A stretch of 64,000 nt of DNA from Bacteroidota bacterium (lineage in GTDB: Bacteria > Bacteroidota > Ignavibacteria > UBA10030): assembly GCA_021813905.1 (NCBI GenBank), contig JAKAJH010000010.1, positions 1 to 64,000 of the forward strand, given 5' to 3'. The notes below the pieces were generated by a model. It had not been told where the DNA came from. It was given only the letters and a program-made list of their open reading frames with translations, and did no database searches. Position 1 is the stretch's first letter; every line of letters starts with the position of its first letter. The translations under genes and the position numbers were made by a program. Shown piece after piece: positions 56,420-64,000 of this stretch.

Positions 56420-57304
56420 TCATTCGGTGAACAGATTGGTCCGGCGGACAAGAATGAACTTGCGATACAGCACGCAGCCCGCCCAGACGGCATTCAGAAG
56501 AAAGATATTCACGATCAGGTACAACTCCAACTGTCCGACAACGGAGAAGAGCATCAGCAGGAACAGCTCCGTCCCGAAACCCAGAAATCCCGAGAGACGC
56601 AGTCCAACGCGGTCCGCGTACCAGGTTCGCGTCGCAGCGGAATCTCCGGCTCCGGCGTGCCCGCCCAGCGACCAGTAGTCGATCGCGAGCATCAGCCGAT
56701 CTTGCCATCCATAGATCATCTGGAAGATGCGCTGCAGTGTCAGCGTGGTCCGGTCCCCGCGGAGGTCGTCCGGCGTGATCTCTTCGGTGATCCGGTTATT
56801 CTCGTAGCTGTCTTTCAGATGAAGGAATCGCGCCTGATAGTAGACATGGTAGGAAACGCGCAACGAGATCCCGATCAGCCCCGCCAAGGCGGCGAGAGCC
56901 CAGATCGCGTCGCCGGAACGACGGACCAGCAGCCAGCCGATCGCGCCAAAGACCGCCACATCCACCACAAAGTCGCCGATGGAGTCCAGAAAGCGCCCGA
57001 TACGGCTGTACTGCTGCTTCGCGCGCGCCAGCTGGCCGTCCGCGGAATCGAGCACATCCTTCAGCGTGACCAGAAGTCCCGCCGTCGCGATCGCACCGGC
57101 TGTACCCTGCAGATAGACCACGGCGGCCGCGATGCCGGCCACGGTCGAGGCGATCGTCACCTGGTTCGGCGTGACTCTTGTTCGGTACAGCGCCCATACA
57201 ATCAGCCCGGCGATCGGGCGCAGCAGCCAGGTGTTGATGAGTTCGTCCGCGATGTCGGACTTGAGAGACGCGCGGTAGGAGTACGTGGCGGCAGCCGTGG
57301 CCAT
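56420..57304 (-). CDS. CDP-alcohol phosphatidyltransferase family protein
   Basis: 294 residues with about six membrane helices. The diagnostic DGxxAR-x8-GxxxDxxxD motif is present: ADGQLARAKQQYSRIGRFLD followed by SIGD. It transfers a phospho-alcohol from a CDP-alcohol to another alcohol, or the reverse, to build phospholipid or phosphodiester head groups. It starts three bases after the nucleotidyltransferase, which could supply its CDP substrate. Confidence 0.92.
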   Translation of the reverse strand: MATAAATYSYRASLKSDIADELINTWLLRPIAGLIVWALYRTRVTPNQVTIASTVAGIAAAVVYLQGTAGAIATAGLLVTLKDVLDSADGQLARAKQQYSRIGRFLDSIGDFVVDVAVFGAIGWLLVRRSGDAIWALAALAGLIGISLRVSYHVYYQARFLHLKDSYENNRITEEITPDDLRGDRTTLTLQRIFQMIYGWQDRLMLAIDYWSLGGHAGAGDSAATRTWYADRVGLRLSGFLGFGTELFLLMLFSVVGQLELYLIVNIFLLNAVWAGCVLYRKFILVRRTNLFTE

Positions 57305-57307
57305 GCC

Positions 57308-58087
57308 TCAGTTCTTTCCGATCCCGGCCATGGTTTCTGCCAGCCGGTGGGCATGCGCCAGATCATCCGGCGTGTCGATCTCCACGACCGGCCGATCTCC
57401 AATATCGACGGCATGGATGCGCGTGCCGTTGCGGATCAGTTCCTGGAACGATGCCTCGTAGAATTCCGTCCTTCCCTCACCGCTTCGGACCCGCCGTTCC
57501 AGCGTCTGGAACAGCCTCTGCGCGGTCTCCGGTGTGAACACTTCGAGTCCGATCGACTCTCCATACATCTGCGCCATCGGAACATCCTTTCCGATGGAAG
57601 CAATGGTCGCGTCGGCGTTCACGGATACCCGGATCTCTTCTTCATCGTGGGTTCCCCGCACACGAACGGCGGCGCAATCCTCTCCCGCCCGCTCCCGAAG
57701 GGACGTCAGGATCGACGGATCGAACAGAATATCACTGTCCGACAGCAGAAATCCCTGCGCGATGCGGCCGTCACGGTCTTCGCAATGCGGACGCGCGAGG
57801 AGCAGCGAGTACGCGTTGTTGGTACGTTCAAAATAAGGATTAGCGAAGAAACGGATGCGTTCGGACGGGTACGTCGCGCGCACGAATTGCCGGATGCGTT
57901 CGGCGTGAAATCCGACCACAATGGCGGGATACGTGAAGCCGTGAGCGAGCAGCGCGTCGAGAATCCACTGCAGGATCGGACGCCCGCCCACCGGCAGGAG
58001 ACATTTCGGCGTTTCGTCCGTCAGCGGCCGGAGCCGGACCGCACGTCCCGCGGCCACGACGATCGCACGCGAGAGGATCTCGCTCAT
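57308..58087 (-). CDS. Nucleotidyltransferase (phospho-alcohol/sugar-phosphate type)
   Basis: 259 residues. NTP-transferase opening AIVVAAGRAVRLRPLTDETP followed by KCLLPVGG, where the usual AAGxGxR Gly is Ala; Mg-binding Asp in LLSDSDILFDPSIL, and NPYFERTNNAYSLLLA typical of LicC/inositol-phosphate or phosphonate cytidylyltransferases rather than of sugar-1-phosphate enzymes. Overlaps the PLP-enzyme gene by ATGA. Likely activates a small phospho-alcohol with CTP. Confidence 0.85.
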   Translation of the reverse strand: MSEILSRAIVVAAGRAVRLRPLTDETPKCLLPVGGRPILQWILDALLAHGFTYPAIVVGFHAERIRQFVRATYPSERIRFFANPYFERTNNAYSLLLARPHCEDRDGRIAQGFLLSDSDILFDPSILTSLRERAGEDCAAVRVRGTHDEEEIRVSVNADATIASIGKDVPMAQMYGESIGLEVFTPETAQRLFQTLERRVRSGEGRTEFYEASFQELIRNGTRIHAVDIGDRPVVEIDTPDDLAHAHRLAETMAGIGKN

Positions 58088-59142
58088 GCGTTCCCTGTGC
58101 GGACGAAATCGTTCAGCGCGTTGAGCAGCCGGTTCATGTGTTCGCGCGTGCCGATGGTGATGCGGAGACAGTCGGGGAATTCCTTTTCATCGAACAGCTT
58201 GACCACGATGCCGGCAGTTCGAAGATGAGCGTGGAGCGGTGCGGACGATCCGGTCGGTACCCGCACCAGCACGAAGTTCGCGTCCGAGCGGAAGCAAGTG
58301 GAACCCGGCCGGGCATCAAAGAACTCGTAGAGACGACGCCGGTCTTCCATCATGCGTTCCCGCATCGCAGCGTAGTGCGCCGGTGCATCGAGCGCCGCCA
58401 GCGCCAGCACTTCGGACACGCGGTTGTATCCGAGGTAGCGTGACGAGAATTTCGCCAGGCGCGTCAGGCTCGCTCCGGCAGCGGCGTAGCCCACGCGGGC
58501 TCCGGCGAGTCCGAAGTACTTCGAGAACGTGCGAAGGACGAGGATATTCCGGTACTGGCCGACCAGCTCTGCGATATGCTCGTTCGATTCGTCGGCAAAT
58601 CCCCAGTACGCCTCGTCCAGGATGACAATGCTCTCGCGGAAGGCTTCCGTCAGCCGGCGAAGATCTGCGTCCGGGAACGAATTCCCCGTGGGATTATTCG
58701 GCGAAGCGATCAGAACGACCCGCGGCGACTCGCGCTGATAGAGCGAGATGATCTCATCGGCATCGTACACGAACCGGTCGCCCTGTTCGCGGAGCGGGAA
58801 CGTCACCGTTTCGCCGGCGACCTCGGAGGCCACCGTCTGGTAGTACCACCACGACTGCGACGGGCACAACACCTTCTCGCCGGGACCGACGTAGCAGTGT
58901 ACGACCTGCTTGAGCATGTCCTCGCTGCCTTCGCTCAGCAGGATCTGCTTCTCCGGTACCTTCAGCTCGGCCGCCAGCCTCTCAGACAGCCTGCTCTTCA
59001 CGCCGCGGAGGTAGTCGCGGGAATAGACGCTCAGCTCTGCGATGCCGACGGTGCGGAGCGCGTCAAAGCAGGCCGGCGCGGGACCGTAGAGATTTTCGTT
59101 CCGGTCGAGGTAGAGCAGATCCGGGGAGGTCCGGACATTCAT
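58084..59142 (-). CDS. HisC-like class I/II PLP-dependent enzyme
   Basis: 352 residues. Opens LYLDRNENLYGP, the histidinol-phosphate aminotransferase-like start; ASPNNPTGN, VILDEAYWGF, PLP lysine in LRTFSKYFGLAGARVGYA and the C-terminal Arg in CLRITIGTREHMN. Could be HisC, but no other his genes are near; the same fold includes threonine- and serine-phosphate decarboxylases (CobD-type). With the neighbouring nucleotidyltransferase and CDP-alcohol enzyme, production of a phospho-amino-alcohol is an attractive alternative. Confidence 0.8.
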   Translation of the reverse strand: MNVRTSPDLLYLDRNENLYGPAPACFDALRTVGIAELSVYSRDYLRGVKSRLSERLAAELKVPEKQILLSEGSEDMLKQVVHCYVGPGEKVLCPSQSWWYYQTVASEVAGETVTFPLREQGDRFVYDADEIISLYQRESPRVVLIASPNNPTGNSFPDADLRRLTEAFRESIVILDEAYWGFADESNEHIAELVGQYRNILVLRTFSKYFGLAGARVGYAAAGASLTRLAKFSSRYLGYNRVSEVLALAALDAPAHYAAMRERMMEDRRRLYEFFDARPGSTCFRSDANFVLVRVPTGSSAPLHAHLRTAGIVVKLFDEKEFPDCLRITIGTREHMNRLLNALNDFVRTGNA

Positions 59143-59164
59143 CGTCGATCATTCCGCTGAGGGT

Positions 59165-60199
59165 TCACGTTTCGACAACCCACGGCTCCAGAAGGTTCTC
59201 GCCGATTCCTTCGATGAACCGCGACGGTTTCGTCAGAATGAGTCCGCTTTCGCGGTCATACACGTTCATCGGATAGGTGATGATGAGATGCTGTTTCGCC
59301 CGGGTGCAGGCCACGTACATCAGGCGGCGCTCTTCTTCCATCTCCGCATCGCTTGCCGCGGCGCGCATCGCGGGGAACCGCCCTTCCAGCGCATAAATCA
59401 CGAACACCACGCTCCATTCCAGCCCTTTGGCGCTGTGGATCGTGGAGAGCGTGAGGAATTCCCGCTCCGGACCGGGGGCTTCGATGTCCGCCACACTCTC
59501 GGTCGGCGGTTCGAGCGCAAGATCCGTCAGCAGTTCATCCACCGTCTTGTAGCGCTCAGTAATGTTTTGAAACGTTTCCAGGTCCTTGCGCCGCTTGAGA
59601 TGGTCGTCGTAGCGGGCCCGGAGGATCGGTTCGTAGTACTGCATCACGTGAAACGCTTTCTCTGCGGGCGGGACGGAAGGAGCTGCGACCTGCTTCAGCA
59701 TCGTGAACAGGCTGCGGATGTTGTCCGGGTAGTTTCCGTAGTCCATCCAGAACTTCGTCGTCGCGGTCACTGCCTCCTTGAATTCCGTCGCCAGCCCGAC
59801 GCGCTTCTTCAGGATATCATCCACCACCTTTTCCGCCGTGCGCGGTCCGACGCCGTCGATCAGCAGCAGGATGCGGTTCCACGATACCACGTCGCGCGGA
59901 TTCTCCAGCACCCGCAGGTACGCGATCACATCCTTCACGTGCGCCGTTTCGATGAACTTGTACCCGCCGTACTTGCGGAACGGCAGGTTCGCCCGCGTCA
60001 GCTCGATCTCGAGGTCGAACGAGTGAAACGACGAGCGGAAGAGCACGGCCATTTCCTCGAGCGGAATCCCCTGCTCCCGGAGCTCGAGGATCTTCTGCAC
60101 GACGTAACGGGACTGCATGTTCTCATTCTCGGTCGAGACCAGCTGCGGCAGCTGCCCGCCGTCCTTCCGCGTATAGAGCTCTTTGGTGTACGTGCGCAT
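59165..60199 (-). CDS. UvrD/Rep-type helicase, C-terminal half (split gene)
   Basis: 344 residues, beginning at ATG 60199 that overlaps the stop of the N-terminal half (TGATG). Carries domain 2B/2A: MAVLFRSSFHSFDLEIEL, FRKYGGYKFIETAHVKDVIA, motif V LSTIHSAKGLEWSVVF and motif VI MYVACTRAKQHL. These complete the motif set missing from the upstream ORF. The sum of both halves, about 681 residues, equals a normal UvrD/PcrA. Either two subunits or one protein broken by a frameshift. Confidence 0.88.
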   Translation of the reverse strand: MRTYTKELYTRKDGGQLPQLVSTENENMQSRYVVQKILELREQGIPLEEMAVLFRSSFHSFDLEIELTRANLPFRKYGGYKFIETAHVKDVIAYLRVLENPRDVVSWNRILLLIDGVGPRTAEKVVDDILKKRVGLATEFKEAVTATTKFWMDYGNYPDNIRSLFTMLKQVAAPSVPPAEKAFHVMQYYEPILRARYDDHLKRRKDLETFQNITERYKTVDELLTDLALEPPTESVADIEAPGPEREFLTLSTIHSAKGLEWSVVFVIYALEGRFPAMRAAASDAEMEEERRLMYVACTRAKQHLIITYPMNVYDRESGLILTKPSRFIEGIGENLLEPWVVET

Positions 60200-61212
60200 C
60201 AGCCGGCCTCTCCCTCGGGCGGCGCCGGCAGCGTGCCGCGCCGGAGGATCTCGTTTGCCAGATTCAGGATCGGCTGGGTGCTCCGGAAGTTCTCCTCGAG
60301 CTTGATCACGCGGCAGTCAGGGAACTGATCGCCGAACGACAGGATGTTCTCGATCGTGGAGCCGCGGAACGAGTAGATGCACTGCGCGTCGTCCCCCACC
60401 ACCATCACGTTCCGGTACTTCATGGCCAGCTGGCGCACGATCTCCGACTGCATCCGGTTGGTGTCCTGATATTCATCCACCATCAGATATTTGTACCGGT
60501 CGGACAGCGTCAGCCGCACGGGCTCGTGCTCTTTGAGCAGGCGCGCGAGGTTGAGCAGGAGGTCGTCGTAGTCCATCAGGTTGTGTTCGCGCTTGTAGCG
60601 GACGTAGATCTCCTGAAGCATCCGGATGTCGGTGAGCTGCTCGAGATACTGCGGATAGTCGGCGGCGAGGATCTCCGGGACAGGAACCAGCGTGTTAACG
60701 GCGCGGCTGAAGATGTCGAACAGCGTTTCTTTCCGGGGGAACCGGCGCTCACGCGTGTCGAGCTTCAGCCTCGTGCGCAGCAGATTCACGACATCTTCCG
60801 CATCCGTCTGGTCGAGGATGGTGTAGTTCGCCTCGTAACCCAGCAATCCGGCATGACGCCGGAGGACGGAATTCGCGAACGAATGAAATGTACCGCCGGA
60901 GACCTGCTCGCAGCGGCTGTCCAGCAGCATGGATGCTTTGCGCAACATTTCCTGCGCCGCCTTGCGGGTGAACGTCAGCAGAAGAACGGCATCGGGCTTG
61001 ACGCCGAGTTCGACCAGATAGGCGACGCGATAAACGATCGTGCGGGTCTTCCCCGTCCCCGCCCCGGCAATGATCAGGTGCGGGCCGTTGACGGAGGTGG
61101 CCGCTTCGTACTGTGCATCATTCAGCTCCTTCCGGTAGTCGATGCGCAGGTGGTGCGGTTGCACCAGGTGGAGGTGGTCTCCGGGAAGCGGTTTGAGCGT
61201 GAATTTCTTCAT
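60199..61212 (-). CDS. UvrD/Rep-type helicase, N-terminal half (split gene)
   Basis: 337 residues. Domain 1A/1B with LNDAQYEAATSVNGPHLIIA, Walker A AGAGTGKTRT, motif Ia LLLTFTRKAAQEML, motif II LMVDEYQDTN, motif III VVGDDAQCIYSFRG and motif IV LEENFRSTQPILNLANEI. It stops after a short Pro-rich tail (GTLPAPPEGEAG) that has no counterpart in intact UvrD. The natural chain should run on into the next ORF at 60199. Upstream of 61212 lies the divergent ackA promoter region, so the start is MKKFTLKPL. Confidence 0.9.
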   Translation of the reverse strand: MKKFTLKPLPGDHLHLVQPHHLRIDYRKELNDAQYEAATSVNGPHLIIAGAGTGKTRTIVYRVAYLVELGVKPDAVLLLTFTRKAAQEMLRKASMLLDSRCEQVSGGTFHSFANSVLRRHAGLLGYEANYTILDQTDAEDVVNLLRTRLKLDTRERRFPRKETLFDIFSRAVNTLVPVPEILAADYPQYLEQLTDIRMLQEIYVRYKREHNLMDYDDLLLNLARLLKEHEPVRLTLSDRYKYLMVDEYQDTNRMQSEIVRQLAMKYRNVMVVGDDAQCIYSFRGSTIENILSFGDQFPDCRVIKLEENFRSTQPILNLANEILRRGTLPAPPEGEAG

Positions 61213-61337
61213 GCGATGGATCGAAGATACGCCAAATTGCACTGAAAATGAAGCCGGCGGTCCCGTTGTGTTTCCGGCAAGAAAGCCGTACGTTGAATCC
61301 GCCGGATTACCTCCGGCTCCTGCTTTCTGTCCAATCA

Positions 61338-61349
61338 TTCGAATTCGAA
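61338..61349. promoter_or_regulatory. Perfect palindrome TTCGAATTCGAA before ackA
   Basis: 12-bp palindrome ending four bases before the ackA ATG, in place of a Shine-Dalgarno. Possible operator or structure affecting translation. Confidence 0.4.
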
Positions 61350-61353
61350 ATCC

Positions 61354-62601
61354 ATGAATATCCTCGTCCTGAACTGTGGCAGCTCCTCGCTGAAATTCCA
61401 GATCATCCAAACCGACCTTGAGCGGATCGAGAAGAACGAAGACCGTCAGCTCGCCAAAGGTCTCATCGAACGCATCGGCAGCCAGTCGCTGGTGACCTTC
61501 CAGGTCAGCGGCCGGGAGGCGGAGAAGCACGCTGCGCCCCTGCGGGACCACCGTGCGGCGCTGGATCACATCATCCGCTGGATTATCGGCCCCGAGACGC
61601 GGATTCCCGGCATCGAATCGCTCACGGACATCCACGCGGTCGGCCACCGGGTGGTCCACGGCGCCGAGCGCTTCACGAAATCGGCGATTATCGACGAAAC
61701 TGTCATCCATGGGGTGGAGGATTGCATCGACCTCGCCCCGCTGCATAATCCCGCCAATCTGAAGGGCATCGCGGCTGCCCGTGAGTTGCTCGGCGCGGAT
61801 GTGCCGCAGGTCGCCGTGTTCGATACGTCGTTCCACTCGACCATGCCGGAGACGTCGTTCCTGTACGCCATCCCGTACCAGCTGTATCGCCGTCACAAGA
61901 TCCGCCGGTACGGATTTCACGGAACCTCGCACCGGTACGTGGCGTACCGGTATCGCCAGCTCACCGGCAAGACGCGGGAAGAGACGAACATCATCACTGT
62001 GCACCTGGGCAACGGGTGCTCCGCCTGCGCGATCAAGAACGGGCATTCGTTCGACACGTCAATGGGGCTTTCACCGCTGGAAGGTCTCGTCATGGGCACT
62101 CGCGGCGGCGACATCGATCCCGCGGTCCTCGAGCTCCTGCATCACAAGGAAGGCATGTCAATGACGGACATCGACAACATGCTGAACAAGCAGAGCGGGT
62201 TGCTGGGGATCTCGGGACTGACCAATGACATGAGGGATCTGCTCGAAGAGGCGCGCGAGCATCAGGACCGGCGCGCCAACCTTGCCATCAACATCTTCGC
62301 GCAGCGCACAAAGAAGTACCTGGGCGCATATCTGGCAGAGATGAACGGGGCCGACGCCATCGTTTTCACCGGCGGCATCGGCGAAAATGCCGCGGTCATC
62401 CGTCAGCGCATCTGCACCGGTCTGGACCGGCTCGGGGTCGTCATCGACGACCAGCTCAATTCCCAGATGGTCGGCGGGAAGGAGGGAGCGATCAGCACGC
62501 CCGACTCTCCGATGAAGGTGTTCGTCATCCCGACCAATGAAGAGCTGCTCATTGCCCGGGACACGGTGCGCTCCATTCAGGATCTGCCGCGCCGATTCTG
62601 A
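61354..62601 (+). CDS. ackA: Acetate kinase
   Basis: 415 residues; acetyl phosphate plus ADP to acetate plus ATP. Signature MNILVLNCGSSSLKFQII and the second motif RRYGFHGTSHRYVAYRY; catalytic and binding stretches TVHLGNGCSACAIKNGHSFD, SMGLSPLEGLVMGTRGGDID and FTGGIGENAAVIR are all present. No phosphotransacetylase is adjacent. There is no good Shine-Dalgarno before ATG. Divergent from the helicase genes. Confidence 0.97.
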   Translation: MNILVLNCGSSSLKFQIIQTDLERIEKNEDRQLAKGLIERIGSQSLVTFQVSGREAEKHAAPLRDHRAALDHIIRWIIGPETRIPGIESLTDIHAVGHRVVHGAERFTKSAIIDETVIHGVEDCIDLAPLHNPANLKGIAAARELLGADVPQVAVFDTSFHSTMPETSFLYAIPYQLYRRHKIRRYGFHGTSHRYVAYRYRQLTGKTREETNIITVHLGNGCSACAIKNGHSFDTSMGLSPLEGLVMGTRGGDIDPAVLELLHHKEGMSMTDIDNMLNKQSGLLGISGLTNDMRDLLEEAREHQDRRANLAINIFAQRTKKYLGAYLAEMNGADAIVFTGGIGENAAVIRQRICTGLDRLGVVIDDQLNSQMVGGKEGAISTPDSPMKVFVIPTNEELLIARDTVRSIQDLPRRF

Positions 62602-62634
62602 CCGATTTCACTCATCATTTCACCCGGGGATCGC

Positions 62635-63012
62635 ATGCGGGAACGTATCGCCTGGATCCTGGTCGTTCCGCTGGTCATCGCGTGTGGCGTCATCCACGTC
62701 GCGCTGGAAGCGATGGCGTTTGGCGCCACGCTCGTGCTCGTGGCGGCGACCCTGCTGACGTTCCTCTCCCCGCGCAACGGATTGTTGTGGGCGCTGCTGA
62801 CCGGTGGTTCGGCGCCCGTCGCTCACGCCCTTGCACACGCGTTCAGCATCGCCGTGGCCGCTCCGCCGCCGGTTGCAACTGACATGATCCTCTCCTTTGT
62901 TCCCGCGATCTGCGGAGGCGTCCTGGGCATCTCCCTCGACCGCATTCTGCGACCCCGTGCGCCCGATCCTCCGTCGGATTCCACGGCGACTCATTCGCCG
63001 GATCATCGCTGA
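62635..63012 (+). CDS. Small integral membrane protein, unknown
   Basis: 125 residues with about four hydrophobic helices (WILVVPLVIACGVIHVAL, ATLVLVAATLLTFLS, LLWALLTGGSAPVAHALAHA, MILSFVPAICGGVLGISL) and a short polar tail. GGGGAT is four bases before ATG. Starts 33 bases after ackA and reads the same way. No recognisable family. Position suggests a small membrane helper rather than an enzyme. Confidence 0.65.
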   Translation: MRERIAWILVVPLVIACGVIHVALEAMAFGATLVLVAATLLTFLSPRNGLLWALLTGGSAPVAHALAHAFSIAVAAPPPVATDMILSFVPAICGGVLGISLDRILRPRAPDPPSDSTATHSPDHR

Positions 63013-63112
63013 GTCCCCCCGCTTCCACCCTGTTCCAAACTTTCCCGGTGGCATTTGAACGGAATTTTCTGCATCCTTTCGACGTTTTATTTGACGACGA
63101 ACTCGTGAAGGT

Positions 63113-64000
63113 ATGACAGACCAGAACCACTCCGCAGCACATCATCACTCGCTTGCCACACGCCTCCGCCGACTTGCGTACAATCTCTGGTGGACCTGGA
63201 ATCCGGAGGCACAACAGATCTTCAAGGAACTCTCCCCGCTCGTCTGGCGCTATTCGGAACACAGCGCCGTCGCCGTGATGCGCGAGATCTCGGATCAGGA
63301 GCTGCACGTGCGACTGCACGACCGGGAGTTCCATCACCGGGTACACGCCGTCCTGGAATCGTTCGACGCGTACATGAACGCCACCGATACGTGGGCGCAT
63401 CGCCATGCCGCGGGGCTGAAGGGACCGGTTGCATATTTCAGCGCCGAATTCGGCTTTCACGAGTCGCTGCCGATCTATTCCGGCGGCCTGGGGATTCTCT
63501 CCGGCGATCACACGAGATCAGCGAGCGACCTCGGCCTCCCCTTCGTCGGCATCACCCTGTTCTACCGCCAGGGCTACTTCCGCCAGCGGATCAATCCTCA
63601 GGGCTGGCAAGAGGAGCTGTATCCGACGGCCGAACCGGACACCCTTCCGCTCGAACTGGTCGTGCGCCCTGAAGGCGGACGCCTGCTGAATTCGGTCGAA
63701 ATCGGGCATAGCACAGTCTACTTCCAGACGTGGCGGCTCGCCGTGGGACGCGTCTCCCTCTACCTGCTCGATACGAATCTCCCCGAGAACGATCAGCATT
63801 TTCAGGGGCTGACCTCGACGGTGTACGGAGGAAATATTGACACGCGCATCGGCCAGGAGGTCGTCCTGGGCATCGGCGGCGCGCGTCTGCTGGCGTCGTT
63901 GGGCATCACGCCGTCCGTCTACCACATGAACGAAGGGCACTCCGCGTTCCTCACACTCGAGTTGCTCGCCGAGCAGATGCGGAACGGCGCCACAGTCGAG
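63113..64000 (+). CDS. glgP: Alpha-glucan (glycogen) phosphorylase, N-terminal part, cut by window edge
   Basis: 296 residues visible, open to the window edge. The opening RLRRLAYNLWWTWNPEAQQI is the DUF3417-type N-terminal of the archaeal/bacterial short alpha-glucan phosphorylases; then VAYFSAEFGFHESLPIYSGG, GILSGDHTRSASDLGLPFVG and SVYHMNEGHSAFLTLELL. The catalytic PLP-lysine region lies beyond the window. Releases glucose-1-phosphate from glycogen or maltodextrins. No ATG upstream competes with 63113; the ribosome-binding site is weak (GAAGGT). Confidence 0.93.
   Translation, partial: MTDQNHSAAHHHSLATRLRRLAYNLWWTWNPEAQQIFKELSPLVWRYSEHSAVAVMREISDQELHVRLHDREFHHRVHAVLESFDAYMNATDTWAHRHAAGLKGPVAYFSAEFGFHESLPIYSGGLGILSGDHTRSASDLGLPFVGITLFYRQGYFRQRINPQGWQEELYPTAEPDTLPLELVVRPEGGRLLNSVEIGHSTVYFQTWRLAVGRVSLYLLDTNLPENDQHFQGLTSTVYGGNIDTRIGQEVVLGIGGARLLASLGITPSVYHMNEGHSAFLTLELLAEQMRNGATVE

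Noticed and set aside
58084-59142. Firm naming of the PLP enzyme as hisC
   Set aside because: Sequence features fit HisC-like aminotransferases generally, but no other histidine genes are nearby and the operon context suggests other substrates.

Overview
The window is GC-rich, gene-dense bacterial chromosome with Gram-negative outer-membrane genes (BamA/Omp85-type barrel, PorT-like barrel, heptosyltransferase, Spy/CpxP-like protein, lipoproteins). A GWxTD-domain protein, PUR/DUF3276 repeats, DUF6132, DUF6249, archaemetzincin and UbiA plus geranylgeranyl-reductase-type enzymes point to the FCB side of the tree (Ignavibacteria, Chlorobiota, Bacteroidota or a candidate relative). This placement is inferred from gene content only. 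I saw no rRNA, tRNA, CRISPR array, insertion sequence or prophage; most of the window looks like a stable core genome.

Layout. 10175 down to 1 (minus): a tightly overlapping run of ten genes (GT9 heptosyltransferase, DUF3108, deoxyhypusine-synthase-like protein, CPBP protease, zinc ribbon/DUF2007, CdsA, RimO, GWxTD protein, BamA-like barrel, UbiA prenyltransferase) for envelope and lipid work. 10309-12179 (plus): carbamate kinase and aspartate carbamoyltransferase. 12310-19691 (plus): the most unusual block. A good sigma-54 promoter precedes a membrane-anchored GcvH-like protein, a four-cluster Fe-S protein, an NrfD quinone-site membrane protein and a second, Cys-rich GcvH-like protein; next come a c-haem sensor kinase, an NtrC-type sigma-54 activator and an archaemetzincin. 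The same dyad, GTTGA-N5-TCAAC, lies upstream of both sigma-54-type promoters. 19718-23030 (minus): isoprenoid-chain reductase, ferredoxin and DNA primase. 23150-31218: dCMP deaminase, tandem-PUR protein, S9 peptidase, CIRCE-controlled groESL, an ECF sigma/anti-sigma pair and a small outer-membrane barrel.

31297-41973 (mostly minus): aldehyde dehydrogenase, thioredoxin, a small redox/sulfur-type gene run (DUF302, DUF6132, rhodanese, methyltransferase, FmdB), YjbR, Spy-like protein, a lipoprotein, IspG, rhomboid, pgk and gap. 42196-47602: UroD-like protein, alpha/beta hydrolase, ComF, UvrB and an unknown protein. 47741-54053 (plus): lipoprotein, two M16 peptidases (one with, one without the zinc motif), a LexA/CI-type repressor with a probable autoregulatory operator, and a TPR-REC protein. 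61212 down to 54054 (minus): a UvrD-type helicase split into two coupled ORFs, then a four-gene run (HisC-like PLP enzyme, nucleotidyltransferase, CDP-alcohol phosphatidyltransferase, propeller-phosphoesterase) that could build a polar head group. 61354-64000 (plus): acetate kinase, a small membrane protein and the start of an alpha-glucan phosphorylase.

The best candidate for an undescribed system is 12208-19154: a quinone-linked redox module carrying two GcvH-fold proteins that have both lost the lipoyl lysine, apparently controlled by a haem-sensing two-component system through sigma-54. All assignments come from reading motifs; no database search was run.
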